Shown one piece after another: positions 8,734-17,797 of a stretch of 64,000 nt of DNA. This DNA comes from Clostridiales bacterium Firm_11 (lineage in GTDB: Bacteria > Bacillota > Clostridia > Christensenellales > Aristaeellaceae). The notes beneath the pieces were generated by a model. The model was not told the origin of the DNA and did not search any database. It saw nothing but the letters and a program-made list of their open reading frames with translations. Every line of letters begins with the position of its first letter. The first letter of the stretch is position 1. The DNA lies in NCBI GenBank assembly GCA_001604105.1, contig LVAQ01000009.1:1-64000 (forward strand), given 5' to 3'. Position numbers and translations under genes: made by a program.

Positions 8734-9972
8734 TTACGCGCCGAACATGCTCAGCAGGATGCCCGCCGCAATGGCCGAGCCAATCACGCCCGCCACATTG
8801 GGTCCCATGGCGTGCATCAGCAGAAAGTTGCCGGGATTGGCTTTTTGACCTTCCACCTGGCTCACACGGGCGGCCATGGGTACGGCCGAAACGCCGGCGG
8901 ATCCGATCAGCGGGTTGATTTTGCCGCCGCTGATTTTGTTCATCAGCTTTGCCAGCAGAACACCGCCCGCCGTACCAAAGCCGAAAGCCACCACGCCCAG
9001 CGCGATAATCCCGAGCGTCTGCACCTTCAGGAAGGTTTCGGCGTTGGCGGTAGCGCCGACCGTAACCCCCAGGAAGATAACCACGATGTTGCTCAGCTCG
9101 TTTTGCACAGTCTTGTTCAGGCGTTCCACCACACCGCTTTCGCGGATGAGGTTGCCCAGCATCAGCATGCCCACCAGCGGCGCGGCCGAGGGGAGCAGGA
9201 GGCTTACGATGATGGTGACCGCAATGGGGAAAACAATCTTCTCGCGTCTGCTCACGGGGCGCAGCTGCTCCATGACGATCATACGCTCTTTCTTGGTGGT
9301 AAGCGCCCGCATGATGGGCGGCTGAATCACCGGCACAAGCGCCATGTAGCTATAGGCGGCCACCGCGATGGGTCCCAGCAGGTGGGGCGCCAGCTTGCCA
9401 GTCAGGTAAATGGCCGTGGGGCCATCCGCGCCGCCGATGATGCCGATAGCGCCGCTCTCCGCCGGGGAAAAGCCCAAGGCTTGCGCGCCGATGAACGTGA
9501 TGAAGATGCCCACCTGCGCCGCCGCGCCCAAAAGCAGGCTTTTGGGGTTGGCAATCAACGGCCCAAAATCGGTCATCGCGCCGACGCCCAGGAAAATCAA
9601 CGGCGGATAAATGCCCAGCTTTACGCCTTGGTAGAGGTAGTACAATAGGCCTCCGCCCTGCTTTACATACTGGTAAACAGTGCTGCCATCCTGCAAAATC
9701 ACAGGCACGCCGGCCTTGCCGTCATGGACTGCGGTAAGCAGGTACTCATAGGCAGGGCCGTCCATCAGCCCTGAGAAAGGCAGGTTAGCCAGCAGCATAC
9801 CAAAGGAGATTGGCAAAAGCAGCAGCGGTTCATACTTTTTCACAATCGCCAGATAAATAAGCACACAGGCGACGGCAATCATGATCAGGTTCTGCGGGCT
9901 TTGAAGCAGCCCCACGATACCAGATTGCTGTACGAGTTTCCATAGGCTTTCGCCCACATGTAAAGTTTCCAT
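8734..9972 (-). CDS. oadB: Sodium-pump decarboxylase beta subunit (OadB/MmdB/GcdB)
   Basis: 412 residues, strongly hydrophobic with about ten membrane segments. The conserved family blocks are visible: [39 protein letters not shown] (with the Asp used for sodium translocation), and a C-terminal [19 protein letters not shown]. This subunit decarboxylates the carboxy-biotin carrier and pumps sodium ions out across the cytoplasmic membrane. It sits between the biotin carrier gene and oadA, as in other sodium-pump decarboxylase operons. Confidence 0.95.
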   Translation of the reverse strand: METLHVGESLWKLVQQSGIVGLLQSPQNLIMIAVACVLIYLAIVKKYEPLLLLPISFGMLLANLPFSGLMDGPAYEYLLTAVHDGKAGVPVILQDGSTVYQYVKQGGGLLYYLYQGVKLGIYPPLIFLGVGAMTDFGPLIANPKSLLLGAAAQVGIFITFIGAQALGFSPAESGAIGIIGGADGPTAIYLTGKLAPHLLGPIAVAAYSYMALVPVIQPPIMRALTTKKERMIVMEQLRPVSRREKIVFPIAVTIIVSLLLPSAAPLVGMLMLGNLIRESGVVERLNKTVQNELSNIVVIFLGVTVGATANAETFLKVQTLGIIALGVVAFGFGTAGGVLLAKLMNKISGGKINPLIGSAGVSAVPMAARVSQVEGQKANPGNFLLMHAMGPNVAGVIGSAIAAGILLSMFGA

Positions 9973-10017
9973 GATCGTCCATCCACTCCTTTACGGTTCT
10001 ATCAGGGGTAAAGTGGT

Positions 10018-10401
10018 TTAGCCGATCACAGCCAGCACATCGCCGCTGTTTACGGATGCGCCCTTGCCCACCAGCACCTGTTTTACGGTGCCGTCCGCGG
10101 GGGACATGATCTCGTTTTCCATCTTCATCGCTTCCAGAATCAGCAACACATCGCCCTTCTTAACGGCGGCGCCTTCGCTTACGCGAACATCCAAAATGGT
10201 GCCGGGCATGGGCGAGTTCACGGTATTGCCGGCGGCTACGGGGGCGGCGGCAACGGGCGCGGGCGCAGCCACAGGCGCGGCGGCGGGAGCGGCCACGGGG
10301 GCGGCTACTGGCGCGGCAACAGGCGCGGCGGGCATGCCGCCGACTTCTTCTACAGAAACTTGATATGCGGTACCGTTGACGGTGATGTTGAAATTACGCA
10401 T
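10018..10401 (-). CDS. Biotin carboxyl carrier subunit of a sodium-pump decarboxylase
   Basis: 127 residues in three parts: an N-terminal MRNFNITVNGTAYQV strand region, a flexible Pro/Ala/Val linker of repeated APVA units (about residues 25-58) and a C-terminal biotinyl domain with EAMKMEN, whose middle Lys carries biotin. The carrier swings carboxy-biotin between the carboxyltransferase and the membrane pump. This is the GcdC/MmdC arrangement, where the carrier is a separate protein rather than the C-terminus of OadA. AAGGAGGTTCTCCCT precedes the start. Confidence 0.93.
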   Translation of the reverse strand: MRNFNITVNGTAYQVSVEEVGGMPAAPVAAPVAAPVAAPAAAPVAAPAPVAAAPVAAGNTVNSPMPGTILDVRVSEGAAVKKGDVLLILEAMKMENEIMSPADGTVKQVLVGKGASVNSGDVLAVIG

Positions 10402-10459
10402 AGGGAGAACCTCCTTGTATTACTTGTTTCAAAACAATGATGCGGCAGCGCCGCGAACG

Positions 10460-10816
10460 TTACATACGGCTGTAGATCTGATCCTCGCGGCCTGCGCGGT
10501 TCCACGCGGGCGCGTTATGGATACGGCGAACATGGCGCACAGCAAAACCAGTATCGCCCTGCCACACCGCGGCAATGGCGGCTGTGATGGCGGCCAGCAC
10601 ATCTGCGGGGATGCCCGGGGCGATTGCGGGCGCCGCGGCCTTCGCAACTGCGGGTGTTTCCGGCTTCGCCAAAGCGGGCGCGGCCTTCTCCTTGGGTTTC
10701 TTGTCCCCTGTAACCAGCGCAATCATTTTGATGCAACCGATGAGGATCACAAGCCCGATGAACACCACCAATATGCCGATAAGCGCAACAGAAAGGCCGA
10801 AGGTAATCGAATTCAT
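10460..10816 (-). CDS. oadG: Sodium-pump decarboxylase gamma subunit (OadG/MmdD-like)
   Basis: 118 residues. One N-terminal membrane helix (FGLSVALIGILVVFIGLVILIGCIK) is followed by a Lys/Pro/Ala-rich linker and a C-terminal segment (DVLAAITAAIAAVWQ, then FAVRHVRRI and W) typical of OadG/MmdD, where it stabilises the complex and tethers the soluble subunits to the beta pump. It lies 20 bp after the mmdA-like gene. Confidence 0.85.
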   Translation of the reverse strand: MNSITFGLSVALIGILVVFIGLVILIGCIKMIALVTGDKKPKEKAAPALAKPETPAVAKAAAPAIAPGIPADVLAAITAAIAAVWQGDTGFAVRHVRRIHNAPAWNRAGREDQIYSRM

Positions 10817-10836
10817 GAATGTTCCTTCCTTTCCGC

Positions 10837-12312
10837 TTACAGTGGCAAATTGCCGTGTTTCTTGGGCGGGTTGCTATCGCGCTTGCTCAGCAGCATCTCC
10901 AGAGAAGCCACCAGCAGTTTGCGGGTTTGCGCGGGGTCGATTACATCGTCCACAAGGCCATCCTTGGCGGCGCACAACGCGCTGGCCGTGTTTTCGATGT
11001 ATTCGGCGGCATATTTCACGCGCGCCTGTTCGGGCGTCGTATCTTTATCCGTCTTGACCGCATCGCCATAGAGCACAGCCACAGCCGCCTCCGGCGTGAG
11101 CGCGCTGATGACCGCGCCCGGCCAAGCGAAGGTCACATCCGCATTGGCTTTGCCGCCCATGGCCACATAAGCTTGGCCGATGGCGCTTCCGGTCACAACA
11201 GCCAGCTTGGGCACCGTGGCGGTGGCATACGCGTAGAGCAGTTGGCTCTGGGCGTTCATCAGCCAGCTCTGATTATCCAGTTTGTCCACCTTCACACCAT
11301 TGGTGTTGATCAGGCTAATCACCGGAAGGTTGAAGCAATCCATGAAGTGAACAAAACGTGCGGCTTTCTGCATGGCGCCAGCCGTCAGGTAGCCGCCATC
11401 GGTAGCCACCACGCCCACGCTGTGCCCGCCAATGCGGCCAAGCGCAGTACGCATGCCCGTTTCATAAGAAGCTTTGAGTTCCACCATGGAACCTGCGTCA
11501 AACAGGCTTGCCAGCAGCGTGTTTACATCCGCGGGCGCCACATCGGGCAAAAGCCGATTCAGATCATCGCTGTCCAGGATGTCCGCATCCTCAACGTTGC
11601 TGCCGGGCAACAGGGAAAGCAGCTGCGCCGTCAGCGCCAGCGCCTCTTCCTCCGTAGCCGCCACAAGGGATGTGCCGCCCTGTGCAGCCATCATGTCTGC
11701 ACCGCCCAGCGCCTCAACCTTTACATCCATACCGTTCATCGCAGCCAGCACCTGCGGGCCAAACACCATCAGGCTGCCCACTTTTTTAGCGATGATGCTC
11801 ACATCCGCCAGTTGGGCAATGAGCGCCGCGCCGCCGATGGCAGGCCCCAGCACCACCGCGATGATGGGGGAAACGCCGCTCAGCCGCGCAATGTTCTTGT
11901 AGATTTCGGCATAGGCATTCATGCCTGCCGCACCTTCATCAATGCGCACACCGGCGCTGTCGCAAAGGGCAATGACCGGAGCGCCGGTCTTGAGCGCCAG
12001 ATCAAGCGTTTTGTTGATCTTGAGCGCTTGAAGCTTCCCCATGGCACCGCCATGTACCGTGAAATCCTGTGCAAAGAGATAGACCGGACGATTCTGAACC
12101 GTCGCGTAACCGGTAACCACGCCTGCCGCGTCACCCTTATCGCTCACCAGCGCAAACAGCTCCACGAAGCTGCCTGCGTCTACGAGTTTTTCGATGCGTT
12201 GGTATGCCGTCAGCTTTCCGGCTTCCCGCTGTGCTTTGATGCGCGCTTCATCGCCTGTGGTGAGCGCGGTACGAAGCGCCTGCACCTTTTTAAGGTCTTG
12301 AGAGTTCTGCAT
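10837..12312 (-). CDS. mmdA: Carboxyltransferase subunit, MmdA/PccB-like
   Basis: 491 residues with the two crotonase-like halves of acyl-CoA carboxyltransferases. Visible hallmarks are the N-terminal KLTAYQRIEKLVD, QDFTVHGGAMG, the first oxyanion-type turn GPAIGGAAL and the second AMGGKANADVTFAWPGAVI. The very C-terminus (KRDSNPPKKHGNLPL) is typical of methylmalonyl-CoA decarboxylase alpha and related propionyl-CoA carboxylase beta chains. It should transfer the carboxyl group of an acyl-CoA, probably methylmalonyl-CoA, to biotin; the acyl chain specificity is inferred. It is the first gene of the operon that continues with the gamma, biotin carrier, beta and OadA-like subunits. The start has GAAGGAGAACGGAA upstream. 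Confidence 0.9.
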   Translation of the reverse strand: MQNSQDLKKVQALRTALTTGDEARIKAQREAGKLTAYQRIEKLVDAGSFVELFALVSDKGDAAGVVTGYATVQNRPVYLFAQDFTVHGGAMGKLQALKINKTLDLALKTGAPVIALCDSAGVRIDEGAAGMNAYAEIYKNIARLSGVSPIIAVVLGPAIGGAALIAQLADVSIIAKKVGSLMVFGPQVLAAMNGMDVKVEALGGADMMAAQGGTSLVAATEEEALALTAQLLSLLPGSNVEDADILDSDDLNRLLPDVAPADVNTLLASLFDAGSMVELKASYETGMRTALGRIGGHSVGVVATDGGYLTAGAMQKAARFVHFMDCFNLPVISLINTNGVKVDKLDNQSWLMNAQSQLLYAYATATVPKLAVVTGSAIGQAYVAMGGKANADVTFAWPGAVISALTPEAAVAVLYGDAVKTDKDTTPEQARVKYAAEYIENTASALCAAKDGLVDDVIDPAQTRKLLVASLEMLLSKRDSNPPKKHGNLPL

Positions 12313-12998
12313 TTCCGTTCTCCTTCCGTTGGGTTAGGGTAGGGTTTCCCAGAGATATTGAAAAAGCTCAATCTCCCTCCTGTTTCTCTATGTTCTACGC
12401 TGGTTTCCTTTATTCCTTCATGCGCAAGGTACATCGTCATTTTTTTAACCAATGTGCTACTCCTTACTATTAAGCCGTTTCCGCTATCTTGACGCATGCG
12501 TTCAACCTTTCATTAACCTCCTCTTTTCTTGAGAATGCCGCTTTCGAGCCCGTCTATCAAGGTATAGAAGCGTCCGCAAACACTTACTTTACTTGGCTTT
12601 TCCACGTTCCATCGGTTCCATGCGCATCCTTTGTACGTGTGTGATGTGGTATCAGAAAAACAATATAAATACAAAAAGACACAAAGCAAGCGCTCTGCGT
12701 CTTTGCAGTTGCTCTTCATACTTTGCGGCTAGGGTTGCGAGAAACGGCGCATGCCTGCTTGCTCGTTTCGCAGCGTCGATGCTGACCGTTCAAGGATTTT
12801 ACAGAGGTCTCCCGCATTTCATCTGGGCACAGGCCGCGTATACTGGCCTTGCGTCGGCCATGGCATCAAATCCTGTCCCTGATTTTTGCGGATTGGTTCT
12901 TGTAAACCCCGGATTGCCCCCAGCAGCAGCACCCTTGCCACTCGTTCCTGTCAGCTTTGGGTTGCGTATCACATCGTCCGTATTTGCCGCGCTACCCC
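12313..12998. other. Intergenic region upstream of the decarboxylase operon
   Basis: This ~690-bp stretch separates the acetyltransferase gene (ends 12999) from the decarboxylase operon. The part from about 12400 to 12720 is noticeably more AT-rich than its surroundings and contains a possible minus-strand promoter (12662-12689). Short frames at 12513-12719 (minus) and 12593-13150 (plus) lack homology I recognise and good start signals. A long leader for the operon is possible but no known riboswitch pattern is visible. Confidence 0.5.
12662..12689 (-). promoter_or_regulatory. Possible promoter of the decarboxylase operon
   Basis: On the minus strand TTGCTT (12689-12684), 16 bp spacing and TATATT (12667-12662) in an AT-rich patch. 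It would give a leader of about 340 nt ahead of mmdA, which makes it tentative. Confidence 0.3.
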
Positions 12999-13772
12999 TT
13001 ATCCCTCTACCGAATAGGTCGTATAGGGTTCTCCCGCCACATAGCCCAGTCGCTGCGCGATGCCTACCGATGTCAGGTTGTGCGCATCCCAGCTTGGGTA
13101 AATCCCCCGTGCCAGACAGGTGCGCACCAGCTGTGCCGCGCAGGCGGTAGCAAGCCCGCGCCTGCGGTGATCACGCCTGGTGTCAACCTCCACTTCGATG
13201 GCGCTACGATACACAACAAAGGAGGATGCGCCCGCCACCAGCGTCCCCTCATACAACGCCGCAAAACCCAGCCCGCGCGTCAGGTAATCCGCCTCATCCT
13301 CAAACTGCGAAACCAAATCACAGGACCACGTTTGGGCAAGTGCAGCGCGGTACAGTGCGCCATCGATGGGCGCAAGTGCGTAGCCTTCGGGCAGGGTATT
13401 GGCAAGCTTCAACAGGTTTGCATCTTCAAAATGGTGAACATCCTTACGGATTGCATAGCGTTGCCCCCGGACGGCCTGCACGCCCCAGGCCTTTTCCACC
13501 ACGGCTTCCCACGCCGCGCCATGAGGCACGATAAAGTGCTCCCCGCCCGTATGGCTCGCGGGCAAATGGTGCGCCAGCAAAGCCGCCTCCTCGCAGGAAG
13601 CATCCCCCGCCAAAAAGCTAAACCCTGCAATAAACACCTGCGCGGCTGTGCGCGTTTCGTTTGCATAAGCCTCGCCCATACCGCTTTCCAGCGTGGCGCG
13701 GGGCACGTATTCCTCCCAGCCTTCAAACAGCGGCGCGATGCCGGAAGGCTGCTCAATTCTTATTATGCCCAT
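12999..13772 (-). CDS. GNAT acetyltransferase-like protein (GNAT_acetyltran type)
   Basis: 257 residues from the ATG at 13772; an upstream in-frame ATG at 13811 would add 13 residues and more overlap. The N-terminal half has FIAGFSFLAGD (about 48-58), the C-terminal half has a compact GNAT core: EVEVDTRRDHRRRGLATACAA (acetyl-CoA loop RRRGLA) and the last strand PSWDAHNLTSVGIAQRLGY. This two-part layout matches the Pfam GNAT_acetyltran group of Firmicutes. The substrate is unknown. It overlaps the end of the 4,6-dehydratase gene by 20 bp and is probably the last gene of the purC transcript. Confidence 0.75.
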   Translation of the reverse strand: MGIIRIEQPSGIAPLFEGWEEYVPRATLESGMGEAYANETRTAAQVFIAGFSFLAGDASCEEAALLAHHLPASHTGGEHFIVPHGAAWEAVVEKAWGVQAVRGQRYAIRKDVHHFEDANLLKLANTLPEGYALAPIDGALYRAALAQTWSCDLVSQFEDEADYLTRGLGFAALYEGTLVAGASSFVVYRSAIEVEVDTRRDHRRRGLATACAAQLVRTCLARGIYPSWDAHNLTSVGIAQRLGYVAGEPYTTYSVEG

Positions 13773-14793
13773 TGGATTCACGCCAGGCTGCCAGTTCCTG
13801 CTGGATGGCATCCAGCTGCAATAACTTTTCCACCACTTGCTCCACCGTCAGCAGCGTAGTGTTGTTGGAGTTGAACTCCGTCATCGTATTGCGGCTTTGG
13901 CTTCCTTCCCACACATATTTATCATAGTTCAAATCGCGGCTATCCGAGGGCACGCGGTAGAAATCGCCCATATCAATCGCGTTGAGGCACTCTTCATTGG
14001 TCAGCAGCGTTTCATAGAGCTTTTCGCCATGCCGCATGCCGATGATCTTGATAGGCACAGCCGATTCAAACACACGCTTAACCGCTTCCGCCAGCACGCC
14101 GATGGTACAGGCCGGGGCTTTCTTAACCAGAATATCGCCGCTTTGCGCGTTGGCAAAGGCAAACAGCACCAGCTCCACCGCTTCTTCCAGGCTCATGATG
14201 AAGCGCGTCATCGTGGGCTCGGTCACGGTAAGGGGCTTGCCGGCTTTGATCTGCTCAATAAACAGCGGAATCACCGAACCGCGCGAACACATCACATTGC
14301 CATAGCGCGTGCCGCAAATAAGCGTTTTCTCCGGCGAAACGGTACGCGCCTTGGCCACAAACACCTTTTCCATCATGGCTTTGCTGGTGCCCATGGCGTT
14401 GACGGGGTAGGCGGCTTTGTCGGTCGAAAGGCAAATCACCTTCTTGACCCCTTTTTCCACGCAGGCTGTAAGCACGTTTTCTGTGCCCAGCACATTGGTT
14501 CGAACCGCTTCAATCGGGAAAAACTCACAGGAAGGCACCTGTTTCAGCGCAGCCGCGTGAAACACATAATCCACATTGTGCAGCGCCGCCAGAACCGAGT
14601 CGCGGTCACGCACATCACCGATGTAATACTTGATTTTATCGTTTGCGTAGTGGTGACGCATGTCATCCTGCTTCTTCTCATCGCGGCTGAAAATGCGAAT
14701 CTCCTGAATATCCGTATTCAAAAAACGACCGAGCACCGCCTCCCCAAATGAGCCGGTGCCTCCGGTAATCAGCAGTGTCTTGCCAGAAAACAC
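13753..14793 (-). CDS. UDP-GlcNAc 4,6-dehydratase/5-epimerase-like enzyme (CapE/FnlA/PseB type)
   Basis: 346 residues, extended short-chain dehydrogenase. The N-terminal TGGTGSFG (about 10-17) binds NAD(P), FHAAALKQVPSCE and CLSTDKAAYPVNAMG are signature stretches of the CapD/CapE/PseB subgroup, and the usual catalytic Tyr of YxxxK is replaced by Met in MGTSK, as in CapE/FnlA. The C-terminal MTEFNSNNTTLLTVEQ is typical of FnlA/CapE. It should convert UDP-GlcNAc into a UDP-4-keto-6-deoxy sugar for a surface polysaccharide. It starts directly after the purC stop, and it is separated from the main polysaccharide cluster by purC and the BIG2 gene. Confidence 0.88.
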   Translation of the reverse strand: MFSGKTLLITGGTGSFGEAVLGRFLNTDIQEIRIFSRDEKKQDDMRHHYANDKIKYYIGDVRDRDSVLAALHNVDYVFHAAALKQVPSCEFFPIEAVRTNVLGTENVLTACVEKGVKKVICLSTDKAAYPVNAMGTSKAMMEKVFVAKARTVSPEKTLICGTRYGNVMCSRGSVIPLFIEQIKAGKPLTVTEPTMTRFIMSLEEAVELVLFAFANAQSGDILVKKAPACTIGVLAEAVKRVFESAVPIKIIGMRHGEKLYETLLTNEECLNAIDMGDFYRVPSDSRDLNYDKYVWEGSQSRNTMTEFNSNNTTLLTVEQVVEKLLQLDAIQQELAAWRESNGHNKN

Positions 14794-15531
14794 TCAGGTA
14801 TCCTCCTCGCTTGACTTGTATACATACCCCGTAAGGCGGTGCAGCACCTCGCGGTACGCGCCCTCCGCGTCGCCAAGGTCTCGGCGGAAACGGTCGATAT
14901 CCAACGGCTCGTGGGTGCTTGCGTCCCAGAAGCGGCAGGTATCCGGCGAGATTTCATCGGAAACGATAATCTCCCCATGAAACCGCCCAAACTGCATCTT
15001 AAAATCGATCAGCTCGATGCTGATTTCCTTGAGCACCTCAATCAGAATTTCATTGACGCGGATGGCGGTCTGCTCCATCTGGTGCATCTCCTCCGCCGTA
15101 GCCAGGCGCATGGCGGAAATATGCGTCAGGTTCACCAGCGGATCATCCTGCTCAGTATCCTTTAAGCAGTACTCAATAACGGTATTGCGCAGGCGCGTGC
15201 CTTCGGGGTAGCTGATGCGGCGCGCAAGGCTGCCTGCCACAATGTTGCGCACTTTAACCACCACAGGCACAATCTCTACCCGCTTGACCAGCGAACTGCG
15301 CTCATCCAAGCGGCGGATGAAATGATTCGGCACCCCTTGCTGGGCAAGCAGCGTAAAGAGGTATTCGCAGATGCGGTTGTTGATCTCGCCCTTGCCGATG
15401 ATCCGCCCGCGCTTGAGTCCATGAAAAGCGATCGCCTCATCCTTATAATAGACGATGGCTTCATCCGCACGCTCTGTGGCGTAAACACGCTTGCCTTTGC
15501 CCTCGGTAATGATTTCCGTGATGTTGATCAT
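14794..15531 (-). CDS. purC: Phosphoribosylaminoimidazole-succinocarboxamide (SAICAR) synthase
   Basis: 245 residues from the ATG at 15531 (GGAGGAAAGGT upstream). It is a standard-length bacterial PurC: EGKGKRVYAT (ATP-binding hairpin) at the N-terminus, FHGLKRGRIIGKGEINNRI, PVVVKVRNIVAGS and LIDFKMQFGRFHGEIIVSDE. It ligates aspartate to CAIR with ATP in purine synthesis. No other pur gene is near; its partners here are the 4,6-dehydratase and an acetyltransferase, so it is an isolated purC. A promoter is visible at 15592-15621. Confidence 0.95.
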   Translation of the reverse strand: MINITEIITEGKGKRVYATERADEAIVYYKDEAIAFHGLKRGRIIGKGEINNRICEYLFTLLAQQGVPNHFIRRLDERSSLVKRVEIVPVVVKVRNIVAGSLARRISYPEGTRLRNTVIEYCLKDTEQDDPLVNLTHISAMRLATAEEMHQMEQTAIRVNEILIEVLKEISIELIDFKMQFGRFHGEIIVSDEISPDTCRFWDASTHEPLDIDRFRRDLGDAEGAYREVLHRLTGYVYKSSEEDT

Positions 15532-15591
15532 ACCTTTCCTCCCGCAAGCCTGCAAGGCCATTGCAACCCCATCGGCATTTGGTATGGGTGT

Positions 15592-15621
15592 ATTGTAGCA
15601 TGGTTTTACCCCCTACCGCAA
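15592..15621 (-). promoter_or_regulatory. Probable promoter of purC
   Basis: Minus-strand TTGCGG (15621-15616), 18 bp, TACAAT (15597-15592), about 60 bp before the purC start and just downstream of the terminator of the preceding BIG2 gene. Confidence 0.5.
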
Positions 15622-15636
15622 GCGCGCAGGAGGTGT

Positions 15637-15676
15637 AAAAAGCGGGAGGGTTCGGGCATCGCCCGCTTCCCTCCCG
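15637..15676 (-). terminator. Rho-independent terminator of the BIG2 gene
   Basis: On the minus strand CGGGAGGG (15676-15669) pairs with CCCTCCCG (15650-15643), with a second inner GCGGGC/GCCCG pairing, followed by CTTTTT. It lies right after the stop at 15695. Confidence 0.85.
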
Positions 15677-15694
15677 GTTGCGTTGTGTGAAGCC

Positions 15695-17434
15695 TTACCG
15701 AAGCACAACATTGGCGGGATAGGTAACCCATTCCCACTTGTCCTCGCTGATGTTGTACTTGTATTGCAGTTTGCCGTTATGGTCGTAATACCCCGAATCG
15801 GTGCTCCACCCCGTGATGGTAAACTGCAGCACCGCAAGGTCGCGATACTCGCTGGGGCTATAGAAAGTGAAGCGTCCGTGCGTTGTTTTCTCCCCCGGCG
15901 CAAGCGACGGGTTATAGCTGCCCATCAAAACGTAAGGATCGCCTTGCAGGCTCATCACCACAGGCTGCAACGCGGCGTCATATCCGCGCATCTCATAGCG
16001 TACCTGAGAAATGTTCATATCGGATTTGTTCAGCAGGGTCAAATAGGGTTTGCCGTTTTTGATGCTTACATCGCTCACGGTGACCGCGTGCCGCAACGAG
16101 CCGATATCCGCGTATACTTCCACGGTATAGCCGCCATCCTCCGTTGTGCCGGTAATCAGGCAGCGCCCCCAGCGACGGCCGCGGATCTTGAAGCGGTTGG
16201 TTGTGCCCGTTACCGTCGCCACGCTTTCATCCGAGCTGACCCAGGTCATACTCTTGTTGCTCGCGCCGGAGGGGATGATTTCGGCGGTAAATGTGCCGTA
16301 TGCGCCTACGCCCACCCGTACATCCTTATGCTTATACTTGACCCCCGTAACCGGAACGATGACCTCCACCGTCGCAGAAGCACGCTTTTTGCTGCCATCC
16401 GCCGTATAGGCGTACACCGTGGTTTTGCCGCCTTTCAGCCCCGTGACCAGCCCGTTTTCATCCACGGTGGCGATGCGCTTGTTCTTAACCGCATAGGTAA
16501 CGGATTTATCGGTGGTGCTGGCTGGCAGCACATGCACCATCAACTGCGTGGTTTCGTTGATGAGCACGGGATACGTAGCCGCGTCAAAGTTAATAGCCTG
16601 CGCCAGCTCCAGCCCGCGCACGGGAATGCTGGCAGAAACGGAGGGATTGTCCTCGCTGGTTGCGCTCACTGTGGTTTCGCCCACGCCGCGGATGGTCACC
16701 TGTCCTTTGCTGGTAACCGTTGCGATGCTCTCATCTTCGCTTGTCCACTCGATGCTCTTATCGTTGGCATCCGTTGGCAGCACAGTTGCCTTGAGCGTCA
16801 CCTTGCGCCCAACGGCGGCGGCGGCGCTTTCCGGCGTGATATCAATGCTCTCGGGCGCCTGCTTAACAGTTAGGGTATAGGTTCCCTTTGCAAACCCATC
16901 CGTTGAGCGCGCGGTGATGGTCACACGCCCGCGCGTAACGCCCGTCACAAGTCCATCTGCCGATACGACGGCGGTGTTCTCATTGCTGGATTCGTATGTA
17001 ACCGTGCGGATGGTGGCATCGGCAGGCACACAAACAGCGGTCAGCTGCAACCCGCCGCCAATGAACATCTGGTCGCTATCACCCGTCACAATCACTTTGG
17101 TAACCGGCGTTACCACGCTTACAGGAATGCTTGCCGTGACGCTCGGGTCATATACGCTGGTGGCCGTCACCTGACATTCCCCTTCCGCCACGGCCTTGAT
17201 TTGCCCACGGCTTGTGACGGTGGCGATGCTTTCATCGCTGCTTTGATAGGTTACGCCCTTCTTTTTCGCGGCATAGGGCGCAATGTTCACGCGTACGGTG
17301 GTCGATTTACCCACGGCCAAAAATACAGATTCAGCGGTAAAGCTGAGGGTCGTCTGGGTGTCCGTGGCCAGCGCCTCGGTAATTGTACCGGCAAGCAGCA
17401 CAAGGATTAACAATAATGGTATCCATCGCTTCAT
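15695..17434 (-). CDS. Secreted multi-domain BIG2 (bacterial Ig-like) protein
   Basis: 579 residues. A signal peptide (MKRWIPLLLILVLLAGTITEALA) is followed by five BIG2 domains at about 29-108, 110-190, 192-272, 275-357 and 358-440. Each has the pattern of a Pro-x-x-Ala/Ser turn, then (S/T)S(D/N)ExxATV and G.V.G...G...(V/I)TA. The C-terminal ~135 residues form a different beta-rich domain (LLNKSDMNISQVRYEMRGYD, then a Trp-rich end). No LPXTG motif or membrane anchor is seen, so it is probably secreted or held non-covalently at the surface. BIG2 domains usually mediate adhesion or spacing. It is monocistronic, with its own promoter and terminator, inside the polysaccharide locus. Confidence 0.88.
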   Translation of the reverse strand: MKRWIPLLLILVLLAGTITEALATDTQTTLSFTAESVFLAVGKSTTVRVNIAPYAAKKKGVTYQSSDESIATVTSRGQIKAVAEGECQVTATSVYDPSVTASIPVSVVTPVTKVIVTGDSDQMFIGGGLQLTAVCVPADATIRTVTYESSNENTAVVSADGLVTGVTRGRVTITARSTDGFAKGTYTLTVKQAPESIDITPESAAAAVGRKVTLKATVLPTDANDKSIEWTSEDESIATVTSKGQVTIRGVGETTVSATSEDNPSVSASIPVRGLELAQAINFDAATYPVLINETTQLMVHVLPASTTDKSVTYAVKNKRIATVDENGLVTGLKGGKTTVYAYTADGSKKRASATVEVIVPVTGVKYKHKDVRVGVGAYGTFTAEIIPSGASNKSMTWVSSDESVATVTGTTNRFKIRGRRWGRCLITGTTEDGGYTVEVYADIGSLRHAVTVSDVSIKNGKPYLTLLNKSDMNISQVRYEMRGYDAALQPVVMSLQGDPYVLMGSYNPSLAPGEKTTHGRFTFYSPSEYRDLAVLQFTITGWSTDSGYYDHNGKLQYKYNISEDKWEWVTYPANVVLR

Positions 17435-17490
17435 GGGGTTACCCTCCCGTCAATATCGGCTTTGGCATGTAACAAACATAGTGTACGATG

Positions 17491-17518
17491 ATTATAACAT
17501 ATCTACAGCTGCTTGCAA
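17491..17518 (-). promoter_or_regulatory. Sigma-A promoter of the BIG2 gene
   Basis: Minus-strand TTGCAA (17518-17513), 16 bp, perfect TATAAT (17496-17491). Transcription would start near 17484, giving a leader of about 50 nt before the start at 17434. Confidence 0.75.
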
Positions 17519-17797
17519 GCCCAATTGCGTAAGGTTTACAGGTTTCAATGGGTTACCTAAGCGGCGTTGCCACCCCATCATCGGTGACATCCAATCCTGT
17601 TATGTAGCCGAACCGATTTGGGGGTATGTAACCTGACACGCCGCCAAACCGCGCGGCCTATATGGTTTGGTCGCGCCTGCTGCCCCGCCGCGCTTTCAGC
17701 CTATGGATTCTCCCAAGCATGCACACGGTTCTATTACATGAGACAAGAAGCGCAAACAAAGGCAAGGCGCCGCTATGGGCGCTTGTTTGCCCAAAGC
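17519..17797. other. Intergenic region between BIG2 and wecB genes
   Basis: Apart from the BIG2 promoter on one side and the wecB terminator on the other, I see no gene or known RNA motif here. Short frames at 17618-17839 are not credible genes. Confidence 0.5.

Noticed and set aside
8248..9648. Long plus-strand frame of 466 codons opposite oadA/oadB
   Set aside because: It is antisense to two clearly conserved genes, has no ribosome site, and its composition (His/Arg/Gln-rich) is typical of a shadow frame in GC-rich DNA. The same applies to other long shadows, for example 10819-12342 and 28628-30100.
12513..12719. 68-codon minus-strand frame in the gap before the decarboxylase operon
   Set aside because: No recognisable domain, no good ribosome site, and it covers the AT-rich patch with the candidate promoter.
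12593..13150. 185-codon plus-strand frame running into the acetyltransferase gene
   Set aside because: It overlaps a conserved gene on the other strand and has no homology I recognise.
17521..17640. Weak resemblance between this gap and the leader at 59423-59546 (shared GACATCCA/AACATCCA and GTTATGT)
   Set aside because: The shared words are short, in different order of structure, and the gap lies on the strand opposite to any downstream gene, so it cannot be a leader.
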